Counted from the first letter of the stretch, positions 1 to 11,496 are shown. The stretch is 64,000 bases of DNA from Sphingomonas parva (ex Maeng et al. 2020) (GCF_004564275.1 NZ_SPDV01000007.1:143386-207385), one strand, 5' to 3'. Program-made: numbers and translations. Notes: generated by a model from the letters alone, not told the origin.

Positions 1-1
1 G

Positions 2-1000
2 GGCGCGAGCCGGGCCTGGCTCTATTCGACCAACCCCAGGGGTTCGACCGGCGACGGCATCGCCATGGCCTGGCGAGCGGGCTGCCGGATCGCGAACATG
101 GAGTTCAACCAGTTCCACCCGACCTGCCTCCACCATCCGGAGGTCAAGAACTTCCTGATCACCGAGGCGATGCGGGGCGAGGGCGGGCAGCTCAAGATCC
201 CCGGCGGCGCCCGCTTCATGCCCGAGTTCGACGCGCGCGCCGAGCTCGCGCCAAGGGACATCGTCGCGCGGGCGATCGACCATGAGCTGAAGCGCCTCGG
301 CCTCGACTTCGTCCACCTCGACATCAGCCATCGCGACCCTGAGTTCGTGCGCGAGCACTTCCCGACCATCGCGGCGCGGCTCGCCGAGCCGGACATCGGC
401 ATCGACATCACCCGCGAGCCGATCCCCGTCGTCCCGGCGGCCCATTATACGTGCGGCGGGGTGATGGTGGATCTCGACGGCCGCACCGATCTCGAGGGGC
501 TGTACGCGGCCGGCGAGGTGACGATGTCCGGCCTCCACGGCGCCAACCGCCTTGCGTCCAACTCGGTGCTCGAATGCCTGGTGTTCGGAGTGGCCGCCGC
601 CCAGCACATCAATCGCAGCTGGGGGAACCTGGCGCCGCCTCCGCCGATCCGCGCCTGGGACGAGAGCCGGGTCACCGATTCCGACGAGGAAGTGGTCGTC
701 CACCACAATTGGCAGGAGATCCGCCGCTTCATGTGGGACTATGTCGGCATCGTCCGGACCACCAAGCGGCTCGAACGCGCGCTTAACCGGGTCAACCTGC
801 TGCGCCAGGAAACGCAGGAATATTACCGCCACTTCCGCGTGACGCCGGACCTGATCGAGCTCCGGAACCTGGTGGAGGTCGCCGGCCTTATCGTCCGCTC
901 GGCCCTGACGCGGCAGGAAAGCCGCGGCCTGCACTACACGCTGGACTATCCGGACATGCTGCCGGACGCGGTCGATACCGTGCTGGTCCCGAAGGGGTAA
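2..1000 (+). CDS. nadB: L-aspartate oxidase, C-terminal part (5' end outside window)
   Basis: FAD enzyme that oxidises L-aspartate to iminoaspartate, the first step of de novo NAD synthesis. The reading frame is already open at base 2, so the N-terminal FAD-binding fold lies upstream of the window. Visible are [13 protein letters not shown], the active-site region EFNQFHPT, the [10 protein letters not shown] arginine segment, the FAD-contacting stretch [18 protein letters not shown], and the C-terminal helical domain with [15 protein letters not shown]. The [10 protein letters not shown] signature is shared with fumarate reductase/succinate dehydrogenase flavoproteins, but the short C-terminus and GLHYTLDYP ending are NadB-like. 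About 332 of roughly 530 residues are present. Stop is TAA at 998-1000. Nothing of nadA or nadC is in view. Confidence 0.93.
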   Translation, partial: GASRAWLYSTNPRGSTGDGIAMAWRAGCRIANMEFNQFHPTCLHHPEVKNFLITEAMRGEGGQLKIPGGARFMPEFDARAELAPRDIVARAIDHELKRLGLDFVHLDISHRDPEFVREHFPTIAARLAEPDIGIDITREPIPVVPAAHYTCGGVMVDLDGRTDLEGLYAAGEVTMSGLHGANRLASNSVLECLVFGVAAAQHINRSWGNLAPPPPIRAWDESRVTDSDEEVVVHHNWQEIRRFMWDYVGIVRTTKRLERALNRVNLLRQETQEYYRHFRVTPDLIELRNLVEVAGLIVRSALTRQESRGLHYTLDYPDMLPDAVDTVLVPKG

Positions 1001-1031
1001 CTCTTCTGCAGCGGCTGGCGCTGCGTTTGCC

Positions 1032-1052
1032 GGCCTGAGCCTGTCGAAGGCC
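1032..1052. repeat. Short palindromic dispersed repeat
   Basis: GGCCT and AGGCC arms flank the core GAGCCTGTCGA. The motif CTGAGCCTGTCGAAGG is a very common short intergenic repeat in sphingomonads and some other proteobacteria. Here it sits between the convergent nadB and alpha/beta hydrolase genes, where a hairpin could help end transcription from both sides. Confidence 0.5.
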
Positions 1053-1110
1053 GCTCCTCCTCTCGCAGGGGCTTCGCCAAGCTCCGTCCGGACGCGTGCA
1101 GGATCGGAAC

Positions 1111-1989
1111 TCAGCTCTCCAGGAACGTCTTCAGCGCCGCGCGAAACTTCGCCGGCTGATCGTACATGACCATGTGGCCGCTCTGATCGACGCGGATCAG
1201 GCGGACGCCCTTCTTCCCGCCATAGCCGCTGGCATAGCTGCGGTCGGCGGCGGCGTTGCGGCTTGCGTCGGGCGAGGCGTAGACGACGGTGAGCGGCGCC
1301 TGGATCTTCGCCAGCGCGGGGCCGAGGTCGGTAAGCGCCAGCTCGTGGGTGGCGCGGGCGACGAGATCGGGATCGCTCGGCCGGGTGTCCGCATCCGCAT
1401 TGCCGAACATGCGGATCGCCGAGGCGATCACCCTGCGGCCATCCTCGCTGTCGCCGAGGCCGCGCAGCGCATCGGCGAGACCGCGCACGCCGCTCGCCGA
1501 GGCGCCGACGATGCCGGCGGGCTGGGGAAGCATGTCGACGACCATGACCTTGCCGACCTGCGAAGGATGCTGCGCCGCAACCATCATCGCCAGCGTGCCG
1601 CCCATCGAATGGCCGATCAACGCCGGCCTCTGGAGCTGCCGGGTCTCGATGTAACGGGCGATCTCGGCGGCGAGCGGCGCGATCACCGCTCCGCTGCCGT
1701 TGCCTCGCACCGGCGTGCCCGCGAAGCCGGAGACCTGGACGAGATGGTAGCGATAGCCCGGCAGGCCCGCGACCGTTCCCCTCCAGACGTCGCTCGACGC
1801 GGTGAGGCCCGGGATCAGGATCACGTCCGGACCGGTTCCGCTGACCTGAACCGAGATGCGCGACGAGGAGAATGGCTGCGGGGACGGGCGCGCGGCAGCC
1901 GGGGCGGCAGTCTGCGCCGGCGAGAGGGTGGCGTTGCCGCCGGTCAGCGCGGCAAGCAGCGCCGCGGCGAGAAGGGGCTTCCAGGTCAT
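1111..1989 (-). CDS. Secreted or periplasmic alpha/beta-fold hydrolase
   Basis: A 292-residue alpha/beta hydrolase of unknown substrate. The first ~28 residues form a hydrophobic signal-like segment ending in an Ala-rich stretch, so export is likely. The oxyanion-side loop is IPGLTASSDVW (about 59-69), the nucleophile elbow is GHSMGG with Ser128, and the catalytic His is His272 in the DQSGHMVM segment. An Asp before it (YASPDASR) could complete the triad. The ATG at 1989 was chosen because it begins the signal peptide. The frame stays open much further upstream, antisense to polA, but that extension carries no hydrolase sequence. It is convergent with nadB and divergent from polA. The substrate (ester, lactone or peptide) cannot be read from the sequence. 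Confidence 0.85.
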   Translation of the reverse strand: MTWKPLLAAALLAALTGGNATLSPAQTAAPAAARPSPQPFSSSRISVQVSGTGPDVILIPGLTASSDVWRGTVAGLPGYRYHLVQVSGFAGTPVRGNGSGAVIAPLAAEIARYIETRQLQRPALIGHSMGGTLAMMVAAQHPSQVGKVMVVDMLPQPAGIVGASASGVRGLADALRGLGDSEDGRRVIASAIRMFGNADADTRPSDPDLVARATHELALTDLGPALAKIQAPLTVVYASPDASRNAAADRSYASGYGGKKGVRLIRVDQSGHMVMYDQPAKFRAALKTFLES

Positions 1990-2081
1990 GTGGCGACGCC
2001 TAGCAAGGCTCGGTTTAACCGGCGATGACGCAAGCGACGGCGGGCCGGCCGGCGACCGCCCGCGTCCGACCGAAAGAATGT

Positions 2082-2109
2082 TTGTCCGCCGCGCTGCCTG
2101 CGCTAGAGC
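2082..2109 (+). promoter_or_regulatory. Possible promoter of polA
   Basis: TTGTCC (2082-2087), a 16-bp spacer and TAGAGC (2104-2109). The predicted transcription start would fall within a few bases of the polA ATG at 2116, which would make the mRNA leaderless or nearly so. No Shine-Dalgarno sequence is visible between the -10-like box and the ATG, which fits that reading. Read by eye only. Confidence 0.35.
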
Positions 2110-2115
2110 CGGACC

Positions 2116-4899
2116 ATGCCTCATCTCTATCTCGTCGACGGCTCCAGCTACATCTTTCGCGCCTATCACCGGCTGCCGCCGCTGACCAACCGGCATGGCC
2201 TCAACGTCGGCGCCGTCTATGGCTACACGACGATGCTGTGGAAGCTCGCCGAGAGCCTGCACAAGGAGGAGGGGCCGACCCATCTCGCCGTGATCTTCGA
2301 CGCTGGGTCGAAGAGCTTCCGCAACGACGTCTACGATCAGTACAAGGCGCACCGGCCGCCGCCGCCGCCGGACCTCGTCCCGCAATTCCCGCTGATCCGC
2401 GACGCCACCCGCGCCTTCTCGCTGCCCTGTATCGAGGAGCCGGGGCTGGAGGCGGACGACATCATCGCCTGCTACTCCAGGGCCGCGCTCGCCGCCGACT
2501 GGAAGGTGACGATCGTCTCGTCCGACAAGGATCTGATGCAGCTGATCGAGGACGGGCGGCTCGATCTCTACGACACGATGAACGATCGAAAGCTCGGCCG
2601 CGACTATGTGCTCGAGAAGTTCGGTGTGCCGCCCGAGAAGCTGGGCGACGTGCTGGCGCTGATGGGCGACAGCGTCGATAACGTTCCCGGCGTGCCCGGC
2701 ATCGGCCCCAAGACCGCCGCGCAGCTGATCCAGGAACATGGCGATCTGGAGAGCGTGCTCGCCGCCGCGCCCGGCATCAAGAAGCCGAAGCTGCGCGAGA
2801 ACCTGATCGAGCATGCCGACAAGGCGCGTCTTTCGCGCGAGCTGGTCAGCCTGGTCTGCGACGCCCCACTGCCCGAGCCGCTCGACGCGCTCGAGATGAA
2901 GGGCATCCCGCCCGAGCCGTTGCGGGAGTTCCTGGAGGATCAGGGCTTCCGCGCGCTGATCGCGCGCCTGGATGGCACGAGCGGCGCGAGGACTCCCGCC
3001 GCCTCGGCCGGCGGCGGCGCTTCGCCCGCGGCGCGGCCGACGCAGGCCGAGGTACGCCCCGAGCCGAAGATCGACCGCTCCCTCTACGAGACGGTCACGA
3101 CCGAGGAGGCGCTCGACCGCTGGATCTCGGAGGCGCGCGCCAACGGCCTGGTTGCGCTCGATACCGAGACCGACGGCTTTGACTGCGTCACCGCCAAGCT
3201 TGTCGGGATCAGCCTCGCCACCGGCTGCAACAAGGCCTGCTACATCCCGCTGGAGCATGGCGGGCACGATCTGCTGTCCGAGCGGCCGGAGCAGCTGCCC
3301 GCCGCCCTCGTCCTCGCCAGGCTGAAGCCTCTGCTCGAGGATTCGGCGACTCTGAAGATCGGCCACAATTTCAAGTTCGACTGGATCGTGTTCGATCGCC
3401 GCGGGATCAAGGTGGCGCCGGTCGACGACAGCCTGGTGATGAGCTTCAACCTCGACGCCGGCGGCCTCAACAGCCATTCGATGGACGATCTGGCGAAGAA
3501 GCATCTCGATCACGAATGCATCGCGTACAAGGACGTCTGCGGATCGGGGCAGAAGCAGATCAAGTTCAACCAGGTGCCGCTCGACCGCGCGACCGAATAT
3601 GCCGCCGAGGACGCCGACGTGACGTTCCGGTTGTGGCGCCGGTTCAAGGCGCGGATGCCGCACGAGCGGGTCGAGCGCGTCTACGAGATGGTCGATCGGC
3701 CGCTGGTGCCGGTGATCGCGCGGATGGAGCGCGAAGGCGTCAAGGTCGACCGGGAGGAGCTCGGCCGCCTCAGCCACGAATTCTCGACCCAAATCGCCGA
3801 GCTGGAAGGCCGCATTTGCGGCGAGGCGGGCTGCACCTTCACGATCGGCAGCCCCCAGCAATTGGGCGACGTGCTGTTCAACCAGATGGGCCTGAAGGGC
3901 GGCCGCAAGGGCAAGTCCGGCACCTGGTCGACCGACGTCAACGAGCTCGAGCGCCTCTCGCGCGAGGGCGTGCCGATCGCTGCGATGGTGCTCGAGTGGC
4001 GCCAGCTCAGCAAGCTGAAGTCGACCTACACCGACGCGCTTCAGCAGCAGATCAACAAGGAGACGGGGCGGGTCCACACCAGCTATTCGCTCTCGGGCGC
4101 GCAGACCGGCCGCCTCTCGTCGACCGACCCTAACCTCCAGAACATCCCGATCCGCAGCGAGATCGGGCGGCGGATCCGCGACGCCTTCGTCGCGGACGAA
4201 GGCCATGTGATCCTCGCCGCCGATTACAGCCAGATCGAGCTTCGCCTCGCCGCCCATATGGCGGACGTTCCGCAGCTGCGCGAAGCCTTCGCTCGCGGCG
4301 ACGACATCCACAGCCTGACGGCGCAGGAACTGTTCGGCGAGGTGACCCGCGATACGCGCGCCAGCGCCAAGACGATCAACTTCGCGATCCTCTACGGCAT
4401 CTCGCGCTGGGGCCTGGCCGGGCGGCTGTCGATCACGGCCGACGAGGCGCAGGCGATGATCGACCGCTATTTCGATCGATTCCCCGGCATCCAGAACTAT
4501 ATCGCCGATACGCTGTCAAAAGTGCGCGAGACGGGCTTCACCACCACCCTGTTCGGCCGCAAGACCCATTTTCCCTCGATCCGGGCGAAGAACCAGGGCG
4601 AGCGCCAGGGTGCCGAGCGCGCGGCGATCAACGCACCGATCCAGGGCACCAGCGCGGACATCATCAAACGGGCGATGGTGCGCATGTGCCCGCGCCTGGA
4701 GCGCGAAGGCCTCGGCCGGGTGCGCATGCTGATGCAGGTCCACGACGAACTGGTCTTCGAGGTGCCGGAGGAGGATGTCGAGCGGGCGAGCATCGTCATC
4801 CGCGACGTCATGGAGCGCGCCGCGGAGCCGGCGGTGACTCTCAGCGTGCCGCTCGGCGTCGAGATCGGAACCGGGCGGAACTGGGGCGCGGCACATTGA
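2116..4899 (+). CDS. polA: DNA polymerase I
   Basis: A 927-residue three-domain DNA polymerase I for Okazaki-fragment processing and repair synthesis. The N-terminal 5'-3' exonuclease (about 1-290) contains DGSSYIFRAYH and DSVDNVPGVPGIGPKTA. A Pro/Ala-rich linker follows near residue 300. The 3'-5' proofreading domain keeps the DxE motif (Asp349, Glu351 in LDTETDG), so proofreading is probably active. The polymerase domain shows motif A DYSQIELRL (Asp703), the O-helix region KTINFAILYG, and motif C VHDEL (His876, Asp877). Length matches the family. The gene ends in TGA that overlaps the TTG start of the next gene, implying translational coupling with the flippase. Confidence 0.98.
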   Translation: MPHLYLVDGSSYIFRAYHRLPPLTNRHGLNVGAVYGYTTMLWKLAESLHKEEGPTHLAVIFDAGSKSFRNDVYDQYKAHRPPPPPDLVPQFPLIRDATRAFSLPCIEEPGLEADDIIACYSRAALAADWKVTIVSSDKDLMQLIEDGRLDLYDTMNDRKLGRDYVLEKFGVPPEKLGDVLALMGDSVDNVPGVPGIGPKTAAQLIQEHGDLESVLAAAPGIKKPKLRENLIEHADKARLSRELVSLVCDAPLPEPLDALEMKGIPPEPLREFLEDQGFRALIARLDGTSGARTPAASAGGGASPAARPTQAEVRPEPKIDRSLYETVTTEEALDRWISEARANGLVALDTETDGFDCVTAKLVGISLATGCNKACYIPLEHGGHDLLSERPEQLPAALVLARLKPLLEDSATLKIGHNFKFDWIVFDRRGIKVAPVDDSLVMSFNLDAGGLNSHSMDDLAKKHLDHECIAYKDVCGSGQKQIKFNQVPLDRATEYAAEDADVTFRLWRRFKARMPHERVERVYEMVDRPLVPVIARMEREGVKVDREELGRLSHEFSTQIAELEGRICGEAGCTFTIGSPQQLGDVLFNQMGLKGGRKGKSGTWSTDVNELERLSREGVPIAAMVLEWRQLSKLKSTYTDALQQQINKETGRVHTSYSLSGAQTGRLSSTDPNLQNIPIRSEIGRRIRDAFVADEGHVILAADYSQIELRLAAHMADVPQLREAFARGDDIHSLTAQELFGEVTRDTRASAKTINFAILYGISRWGLAGRLSITADEAQAMIDRYFDRFPGIQNYIADTLSKVRETGFTTTLFGRKTHFPSIRAKNQGERQGAERAAINAPIQGTSADIIKRAMVRMCPRLEREGLGRVRMLMQVHDELVFEVPEEDVERASIVIRDVMERAAEPAVTLSVPLGVEIGTGRNWGAAH

Positions 4900-6443
4900 G
4901 CACGGCCGGGGGTGACGGCGAGGACATCGCCGCGCTGGCCAAGGGCGGGCGGACGAACTTCTTCGGCTTCCTGCTGCGCCTCGCGGCGCGGCTGCCCTTC
5001 CTGTTCATTGCCGGCCGCCTCTACGGTCCGGAGCTGCTCGGGCGCTTTGCCTATGCCGTGATCGTGATCGAGTTCGCGGCCCAGCTCGCCACCCTTGGGC
5101 TGAAGCGCGGGCTTGCGCAGCAGCTCTCGACCACCGAGCAGCCGCATGCGTGCATCGTGATGGACGCGATCCTCGCCGCGCTGATCGCCTCGGGCGTCGC
5201 CACCGTGATCCTGATGACCTTCCCCCGGGCGATGTTCCCGACCGGCGAGATCTACGGGGCGGAATGGCTGCTGCCGCTGGTGATCTTCGCGATCGCGGGC
5301 ACCGATATCGCGCTGGCGGCGCTCGCCTACCGGCGCAATATCGGCGCGACGGTGACGGCGCGGGCGATCGTCGAGCCGTGGACGATCAGCATCGGCGCGG
5401 GGCTGCTCTTCTTCGTCTCGTCCCGTGACGGACTGATCTTCGCTTATGTCGTGTCGGTGGTATCGGCGCTGATCGCGGCGCTGATCCCGCTCTACAGAAG
5501 CTACGGCCTGCCCGAGGGCTGGAAGCCGAATCCGGCGCAGCTGCTTTCGGTCGCGCGCAAGAACATCCCGCTCGCCGCGGCGGACGCGATCGAATGGGGC
5601 TCGCGCCGCCTCGACATCGCCATCCTCGGCCTGTTCGTCGCGCCTTATTACGTCGGGGTCTATTATGTCGCGCAGCAGGTCGCCTCGCTGCCGCAGAAGC
5701 TGAAGACCAGCTTCGATCCGATCCTCGCGCCGGTGATCACGCAGCGCCTCGCCGAGGGCGACCGCAAGGCCGTCGCCAGGCAGGTCCGCCAGGTCGGCTT
5801 CTGGGTGATCGCCGCCCAGTCCGGAGTCGCGCTGGCGCTCGGCATCCCCGGCGAGGCGGTGATGGGCCTGGTCGGCAAGGAGTTCGTCGGCGGGACAGGG
5901 GCGCTCGCCTTCCTGCTGGCCGCAGAGGTGATCGCGGCGACCGCCGCGGTGTCGGAGGCCGCCCTGGTCTACGTGGCCCGCCACCGCAACCTGATGATCT
6001 CGCTGCTGATGATCGGGCTTCAGGCCGCGGTGACGCTTGCGGTCATCGTCGCGATGCGAACCCTGGGATGGCCCCAACCGTGGCAGGCGGCGGGCGCAGC
6101 CTTCTCTCTGTGCGTCGCGCTGGCGCTGGGTTCGGTGCTCAAGGCACGGCTGCTCTGCCGGCTGCTCGACGCGCCGGTGCAGGGCTGGCGCTGGCCGTTG
6201 ATCTGGGCGGCCGCCGGCGCGGTGGTCGTCGGCGTGGTGTTCACCTGGCTGCCGCCCTCGCTCGAATGGGTCGAGCTCTCCCTAGGGGTTCCCGCGATCC
6301 TGCTCACCTTCGGCGCGATCGTCTGGAAGCGCGGCTTCACCCATGAGGATCGGGTGCTGTTCCGCCGCAAGCAGGGCGAGGAGCCGACGCTTCCGACCCC
6401 GCTCGGCGTCACGCCGCCCGGCGCGGAGCCGCCTCGCCCCTGA
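4896..6443 (+). CDS. Polysaccharide (lipid-linked oligosaccharide) flippase, MATE/MurJ-Wzx type
   Basis: A 515-residue polytopic membrane protein with about 12-14 hydrophobic segments, in the polysaccharide biosynthesis (MVF/MurJ-Wzx) transporter family. The N-terminus RTNFFGFLLRLAARLPF, followed by RLYGPELLGRFAYAVIV, is typical of Wzx-like flippases, which move lipid-linked sugars across the inner membrane. The C-terminal tail is charged and Pro-rich. The start is the TTG at 4896, which overlaps the polA stop (TTGA). The frame is open farther upstream, but that part is a shadow of polA. No glycosyltransferase cluster adjoins it, so the substrate is unknown. Role as an O-antigen, exopolysaccharide or peptidoglycan flippase cannot be separated here; canonical MurJ is usually elsewhere. 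Confidence 0.85.
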   Translation: MSTAGGDGEDIAALAKGGRTNFFGFLLRLAARLPFLFIAGRLYGPELLGRFAYAVIVIEFAAQLATLGLKRGLAQQLSTTEQPHACIVMDAILAALIASGVATVILMTFPRAMFPTGEIYGAEWLLPLVIFAIAGTDIALAALAYRRNIGATVTARAIVEPWTISIGAGLLFFVSSRDGLIFAYVVSVVSALIAALIPLYRSYGLPEGWKPNPAQLLSVARKNIPLAAADAIEWGSRRLDIAILGLFVAPYYVGVYYVAQQVASLPQKLKTSFDPILAPVITQRLAEGDRKAVARQVRQVGFWVIAAQSGVALALGIPGEAVMGLVGKEFVGGTGALAFLLAAEVIAATAAVSEAALVYVARHRNLMISLLMIGLQAAVTLAVIVAMRTLGWPQPWQAAGAAFSLCVALALGSVLKARLLCRLLDAPVQGWRWPLIWAAAGAVVVGVVFTWLPPSLEWVELSLGVPAILLTFGAIVWKRGFTHEDRVLFRRKQGEEPTLPTPLGVTPPGAEPPRP

Positions 6444-6484
6444 GCACCGGCCCCGCTAAGCTGCCGAAAACGAGAAGGAGCTCG

Positions 6485-7450
<966 letters not shown>

Positions 7451-7484
7451 ACCGCTGCCGCGGTGGTCGCCCGGGCGCGCCGGA

Positions 7485-9077
7485 TCAGTGGCGGAAGTGG
7501 CGCATTCCGGTGAAGACCATCGCAAGGCCCGCCTCGTCGGCGGCGGCAATGACCTCCTCGTCGCGGATCGAGCCGCCCGGCTGGATCACCGCGGTCGCGC
7601 CCGCCTCGACCGCGGCGAGCAGGCCGTCGGCGAACGGGAAGAAGGCGTCGGAGGCGACGGCCGAGCCGATCGTCCGCGGCTCCGCCCAGCCGGCTTTCTC
7701 GGCGGCGTCCTTCGCCTTCCATGCGGCGATCCGCGCCGATTCGAGGCGGTTCATCTGGCCGGCGCCGATGCCCGCCGTCGCGCCGTCCTTGGCATAGACG
7801 ATCGCGTTCGACTTGACGTGCTTCGCCACCGTCCAGGCGAACAGGCAGTCGGCGAGCTCGCGTTCGCTCGGCGCGCGCCTGGTCACGACCTTGAGAGCGG
7901 ACGGCGAGACGTGGCCGTTGTCGCGAGACTGCAGGAGGTAGCCTCCGGCGATCGATTTCAGCGCGAGACCCGGGCGGTGCGGATCGGAGAGGGCGCCGGT
8001 GAGCAGCAGGCGGAGGTTCTTCTTGAGGGCGAACACCTCGCGCGCGCCATCGTCGGCGTCCGGCGCGATCACGACCTCGGTGAAGATCGCGGCGATCGCC
8101 TCGGCGGCTTCGCGGGTCAGCGGCTCGTTCAGCGCGACAATGCCTCCGAAGGCGGAGACGGAGTCGCAGGCGAGTGCCGCCTGATAGGCTTGCAGCAGCG
8201 ACCCGCCGGTGGCGACGCCGCAGGGGTTGGCGTGCTTGACGATGACGCAGGCGGGTCCCTTGCCGGCAAACTCGCCGACCAGCTCGAGCGCTGCATCGGC
8301 ATCGTTGTAATTGTTGTAGCTGAGCGCCTTGCCCTGGACCTGCTCGGCCTGGGCGATGCCGCGGCTGTGCGGGCCGATCGGCAGGTAGAGCGCCGCCTTC
8401 TGGTGCGGATTCTCGCCGTAGCGCAGCGCCTCGCCCCGGCGCAGCGTCAGCGGCAGCGTCTCCGGGAACATCTGCCCCTGGTCGCCGAACGCGAACCATT
8501 GCGCAATCATGGCGTCATACGCCGCCGTGGCGGCAAAGGCCTTGGCGGCCAGATACTTGCGGAAGTCGAGCGAGGTCGCGCCCTCCGTCTCGTCGAGCGC
8601 GCGGGTCAGCTCCGCGTAATCGCCAGGATCGGTGACGATCGCGACATAAGCGTGGTTCTTGGCGGCGGAGCGGACCATCGACGGGCCGCCGATGTCGATA
8701 TTCTCGATGATCTCGTCGCGCTCCGCGCCGCGGGCGACGGTCTGCGCGAACGGGTAGAGGTTGACGATCACCAGATCGATCGCGCCAATCGCATGCTCGG
8801 CCATCGAGGCGGCGTGGGCGGGATCGTCGCGGACCGCGAGGAGCCCGCCATGAACCTTCGGATGGAGCGTCTTGACCCGGCCGTCCATCATCTCGGGAAA
8901 GCCGGTGAGCTCCGACACGTCCTTCACGTCGAGACCGGCCTCGCGGATCGCCTTGGCGGTGCCGCCGGTCGAGACCAGCTCGACGCCATGGTTCGCCAGC
9001 GCTCGGGCGAGGTCGACGAGGCCGGTCTTGTCGGACACGGACAGCAGGGCACGGCGCACTTTCACCTGGTCTTGCAA
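7485..9077 (-). CDS. purH: Bifunctional AICAR formyltransferase / IMP cyclohydrolase
   Basis: Catalyses the last two steps of IMP synthesis: formyl transfer from 10-formyl-THF to AICAR, then ring closure. The 530 residues match the family. The N-terminal methylglyoxal-synthase-like cyclohydrolase domain begins [12 protein letters not shown] and contains STGGTAKAI and the [10 protein letters not shown] loop. The formyltransferase half has [11 protein letters not shown] and the catalytic Lys-His in VKHANPCG. The TTG start at 9077 is preferred: it has GGGAG 7 bases upstream and gives the usual N-terminus, while an internal GTG lacks a site. It is the last gene of a minus-strand run htpX-rsmB-rpe-heparinase-purH. 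Confidence 0.98.
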   Translation of the reverse strand: MQDQVKVRRALLSVSDKTGLVDLARALANHGVELVSTGGTAKAIREAGLDVKDVSELTGFPEMMDGRVKTLHPKVHGGLLAVRDDPAHAASMAEHAIGAIDLVIVNLYPFAQTVARGAERDEIIENIDIGGPSMVRSAAKNHAYVAIVTDPGDYAELTRALDETEGATSLDFRKYLAAKAFAATAAYDAMIAQWFAFGDQGQMFPETLPLTLRRGEALRYGENPHQKAALYLPIGPHSRGIAQAEQVQGKALSYNNYNDADAALELVGEFAGKGPACVIVKHANPCGVATGGSLLQAYQAALACDSVSAFGGIVALNEPLTREAAEAIAAIFTEVVIAPDADDGAREVFALKKNLRLLLTGALSDPHRPGLALKSIAGGYLLQSRDNGHVSPSALKVVTRRAPSERELADCLFAWTVAKHVKSNAIVYAKDGATAGIGAGQMNRLESARIAAWKAKDAAEKAGWAEPRTIGSAVASDAFFPFADGLLAAVEAGATAVIQPGGSIRDEEVIAAADEAGLAMVFTGMRHFRH

Positions 9078-9100
9078 CGATCTACTCCCGGATACTTCGT

Positions 9101-10840
9101 TCAGGCCCGCTTGAACGACCAGGCGATGGCCGTCCCGTCGGGGGGCGAATCGCCACTGATGACGAGCTGGAGGCTGGCATGCGGTTTCGCATCGCCGTCG
9201 ATCCAGAGGCTGTCCTCGATCGCCAGCCGGCCGCCGCGGCAGCGGAACTGCCAGACGGTGGCGCCGCGGATCCGCAGCAGCGCGCCCTGCCCGTCGGCGG
9301 TCGTGGCGGCCTCGACGGCCGGCGCGAGATGGAAGCGCACCGAGAAGGGAAGCTCCTCGCTGCGCCGCTTGCGGCCGTCATGGGTGAGCACGTCCTCGCC
9401 GCGCAGCTCGCGTCCGTCCGGCGACAGGGTCAGCGTCCGCTTGTGGACCAGCCCGAAGCGGCGGGCATAGCCATCGTGGCTCGCCTCGACTTGAACGACC
9501 CCGCCCGTCTCGTCGCGCGCCAGCTCGACCTGCGTGACGCCCTTTCCGAGCGTCCCGTCCTGATGAATCGCGGTGGAGTTGCGGTCGCCGAGCGTCAGCG
9601 TCGAATGGGCGGCCGTGGTGCGCAGCCCCTCCGCCAGCGCCTCGGGAAGCACGCCGAGCGCACCCGCAGCGCCGCCGCAATTGACCACGATGCGGGCAGC
9701 GCCTTCGCTGAACTCGAAGGCGAGAGTCGAGGCGCAGCCGCCCGACAGCACGCGGCCGGACGGCGGCGGGGCGGCGTCGAACACGACGACGCTGTGCTTG
9801 GCCTCGAGCCGTTGATAGCCCCAGCCGCGCGGCTGGCGGAGCGGCCTGGCGCGGACGCCGGTGCCCTCGATCGCCGCCGCGACGCGCCGCCGCGACAGCA
9901 TGTTGCCGCCCTGCCAGCTCGACAGCGCCTCGTCACCGAGCGTGACGCCGAGCAGCGCCGCAACGGCGCTCTCGAGGGCGTCGGCAACGGCCTCGGGCAT
10001 GTCGTGCTCGCCGGCAAAATAGATCGCTCGAAGCTGGCTCAGCAGCTCGACCAGTGCCAACTGCTCGACGGGCGAGCGGCTGACGAGGCCCCCGTCGTCG
10101 TGGAGCCCGGTGGCGAGCGCCCGGAGGATTCCGGCTTCACCCCGGCTGAGGCGGGACGGGCCGCCCTGCACGATCAGGGCGGCGGCGATCGACCCTGCCC
10201 AGGCGGTGATACGGGCAAGGCCGATCGGCGCCTTCTCGGCCGTCTTGTCGAGATGCTGCGCGCCGCGTGACAGCGTCTTGAGCACCGAAGCGCGGTATTC
10301 GGGGTCACGGCTCGAAAGGATGTAGGGGGCGTAAGCCGCCCAGAAGAGGATCCGTCGTCCCCACAGATCGGCACGCCAGGCCCGATCGCTCGGCGCCTGC
10401 CCGCACGCCGCGATCCACTGGCGCATCGCCGCTTCGGCGGGCTTGGCGCCGCGCTCCCTGGTCGCGGCAGCGGCGAGGTCGCGCAGCCATTCGAAGCTCT
10501 GCAGATAATCGGAAAGATCCCGCGGCATGCCGGGATCGTCGAAGCGCATCGAGTCGATCGGGATACGCGCTGCGCGCCGGACGATGTGGCCCGCAAGGAT
10601 CGCCTCGCCTGCGGCCTTGTCGCCGGCGACCGGATCCTTCGGCACGGCGAGCAGCTTGAGAGGGTAGCGGCCGCGGAGCCGGAAGCTCTGGAACGGAGTG
10701 CGCCACGACAGGCGCTGCAGGCGCCAGGCGACGCGTTCGACCAGGGAGACGCCGCGATCCCCGCCTGCGCGGATCAGCCGTCGCCCTTCGCCGATGCCGT
10801 CCTCGCGCCCCTCGGAGTCCGCCCGGCCCGCCGCGCTCAT
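9101..10840 (-). CDS. Heparinase II/III family protein
   Basis: A 579-residue protein of the heparinase II/III-like family, found in many sphingomonads next to purH and rpe. The N-terminal half is helical ([24 protein letters not shown]) like the alpha/alpha toroid of polysaccharide lyases. The C-terminal half is beta-rich with [27 protein letters not shown] and [14 protein letters not shown], typical of the heparinase II/III beta-sandwich. No signal peptide is evident, so a cytoplasmic role on imported or nascent glycan is possible. Start ATG at 10840 overlaps the rpe stop (ATGA). The substrate is unknown; conservation in a housekeeping operon argues against a role in heparin degradation. 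Confidence 0.85.
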   Translation of the reverse strand: MSAAGRADSEGREDGIGEGRRLIRAGGDRGVSLVERVAWRLQRLSWRTPFQSFRLRGRYPLKLLAVPKDPVAGDKAAGEAILAGHIVRRAARIPIDSMRFDDPGMPRDLSDYLQSFEWLRDLAAAATRERGAKPAEAAMRQWIAACGQAPSDRAWRADLWGRRILFWAAYAPYILSSRDPEYRASVLKTLSRGAQHLDKTAEKAPIGLARITAWAGSIAAALIVQGGPSRLSRGEAGILRALATGLHDDGGLVSRSPVEQLALVELLSQLRAIYFAGEHDMPEAVADALESAVAALLGVTLGDEALSSWQGGNMLSRRRVAAAIEGTGVRARPLRQPRGWGYQRLEAKHSVVVFDAAPPPSGRVLSGGCASTLAFEFSEGAARIVVNCGGAAGALGVLPEALAEGLRTTAAHSTLTLGDRNSTAIHQDGTLGKGVTQVELARDETGGVVQVEASHDGYARRFGLVHKRTLTLSPDGRELRGEDVLTHDGRKRRSEELPFSVRFHLAPAVEAATTADGQGALLRIRGATVWQFRCRGGRLAIEDSLWIDGDAKPHASLQLVISGDSPPDGTAIAWSFKRA

Positions 10841-11496
10841 CCCCTGAGACCCTTGATATTCTCCGCGTAGCGGTCGGGGCCGCCGCGGAACGTCGCGGTA
10901 CCGGCGACGAGCACGTCGGCGCCGGCATCGATCGCCTGGCGGCAGGTCGCCGCATCGATGCCGCCGTCCACCTCGAGATCGATCGGCTTGCCCAATTTGT
11001 CGATCTGCTTGCGGATCGCCTCGATCTTGCGGAGCTGCGAGGCGATGAAGCTCTGCCCGCCGAACCCCGGATTGACGCTCATCACCAGCACGAGATCGAC
11101 CTCCTCGAGGACGTAATCGAGCATCTTGGCCGGCGTCGCCGGATTGAGCGACACGCCGGCGCGCTTGCCCAGAGCCTTGATCCTCTGAAGCGTACGGTGG
11201 AGATGCGGCCCCGCTTCCGGATGGACGGTGATGATGTCCGCCCCCGCCTCTGCGAAGGCATCGAGGAACGGATCGACCGGCGAGATCATCAGGTGGACGT
11301 CGAACGGCTTGGCGGTGTGCGGGCGCAGCGCCTTCACGACGGCCGGTCCGATCGTCAGGTTCGGGACGAAATGGCCGTCCATCACATCGACGTGGATCCA
11401 GTCGGCGCCCGCGGCGTCGATCGCGCGGACTTCCTCTCCCAGCTTCGAGAAATCGGCGGAGAGGATCGAGGGGGAGATACGGACGGGCTGCTGCAC
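10837..11496 (-). CDS. rpe: Ribulose-phosphate 3-epimerase
   Basis: Interconverts ribulose-5-phosphate and xylulose-5-phosphate in the pentose phosphate pathway. It is a TIM barrel with the family blocks [44 protein letters not shown] and LEVDGGI; the metal-site His and Asp residues lie in these blocks. The GTG at 11496 gives a 219-residue protein starting [13 protein letters not shown], the usual length. An ATG at 11532 would add 12 residues not seen in the family. It lies in a tight operon between rsmB upstream and the heparinase-like gene downstream (ATGA overlap). Confidence 0.95.
   Translation of the reverse strand: MQQPVRISPSILSADFSKLGEEVRAIDAAGADWIHVDVMDGHFVPNLTIGPAVVKALRPHTAKPFDVHLMISPVDPFLDAFAEAGADIITVHPEAGPHLHRTLQRIKALGKRAGVSLNPATPAKMLDYVLEEVDLVLVMSVNPGFGGQSFIASQLRKIEAIRKQIDKLGKPIDLEVDGGIDAATCRQAIDAGADVLVAGTATFRGGPDRYAENIKGLRG

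Noticed and set aside
1990..4311. Long minus-strand ORF (up to 1066 aa) antisense to polA
   Set aside because: It is the open antisense frame of a GC-rich gene; its composition is Asp/Leu/Arg shadow sequence. Only the 1111-1989 part is a real hydrolase.
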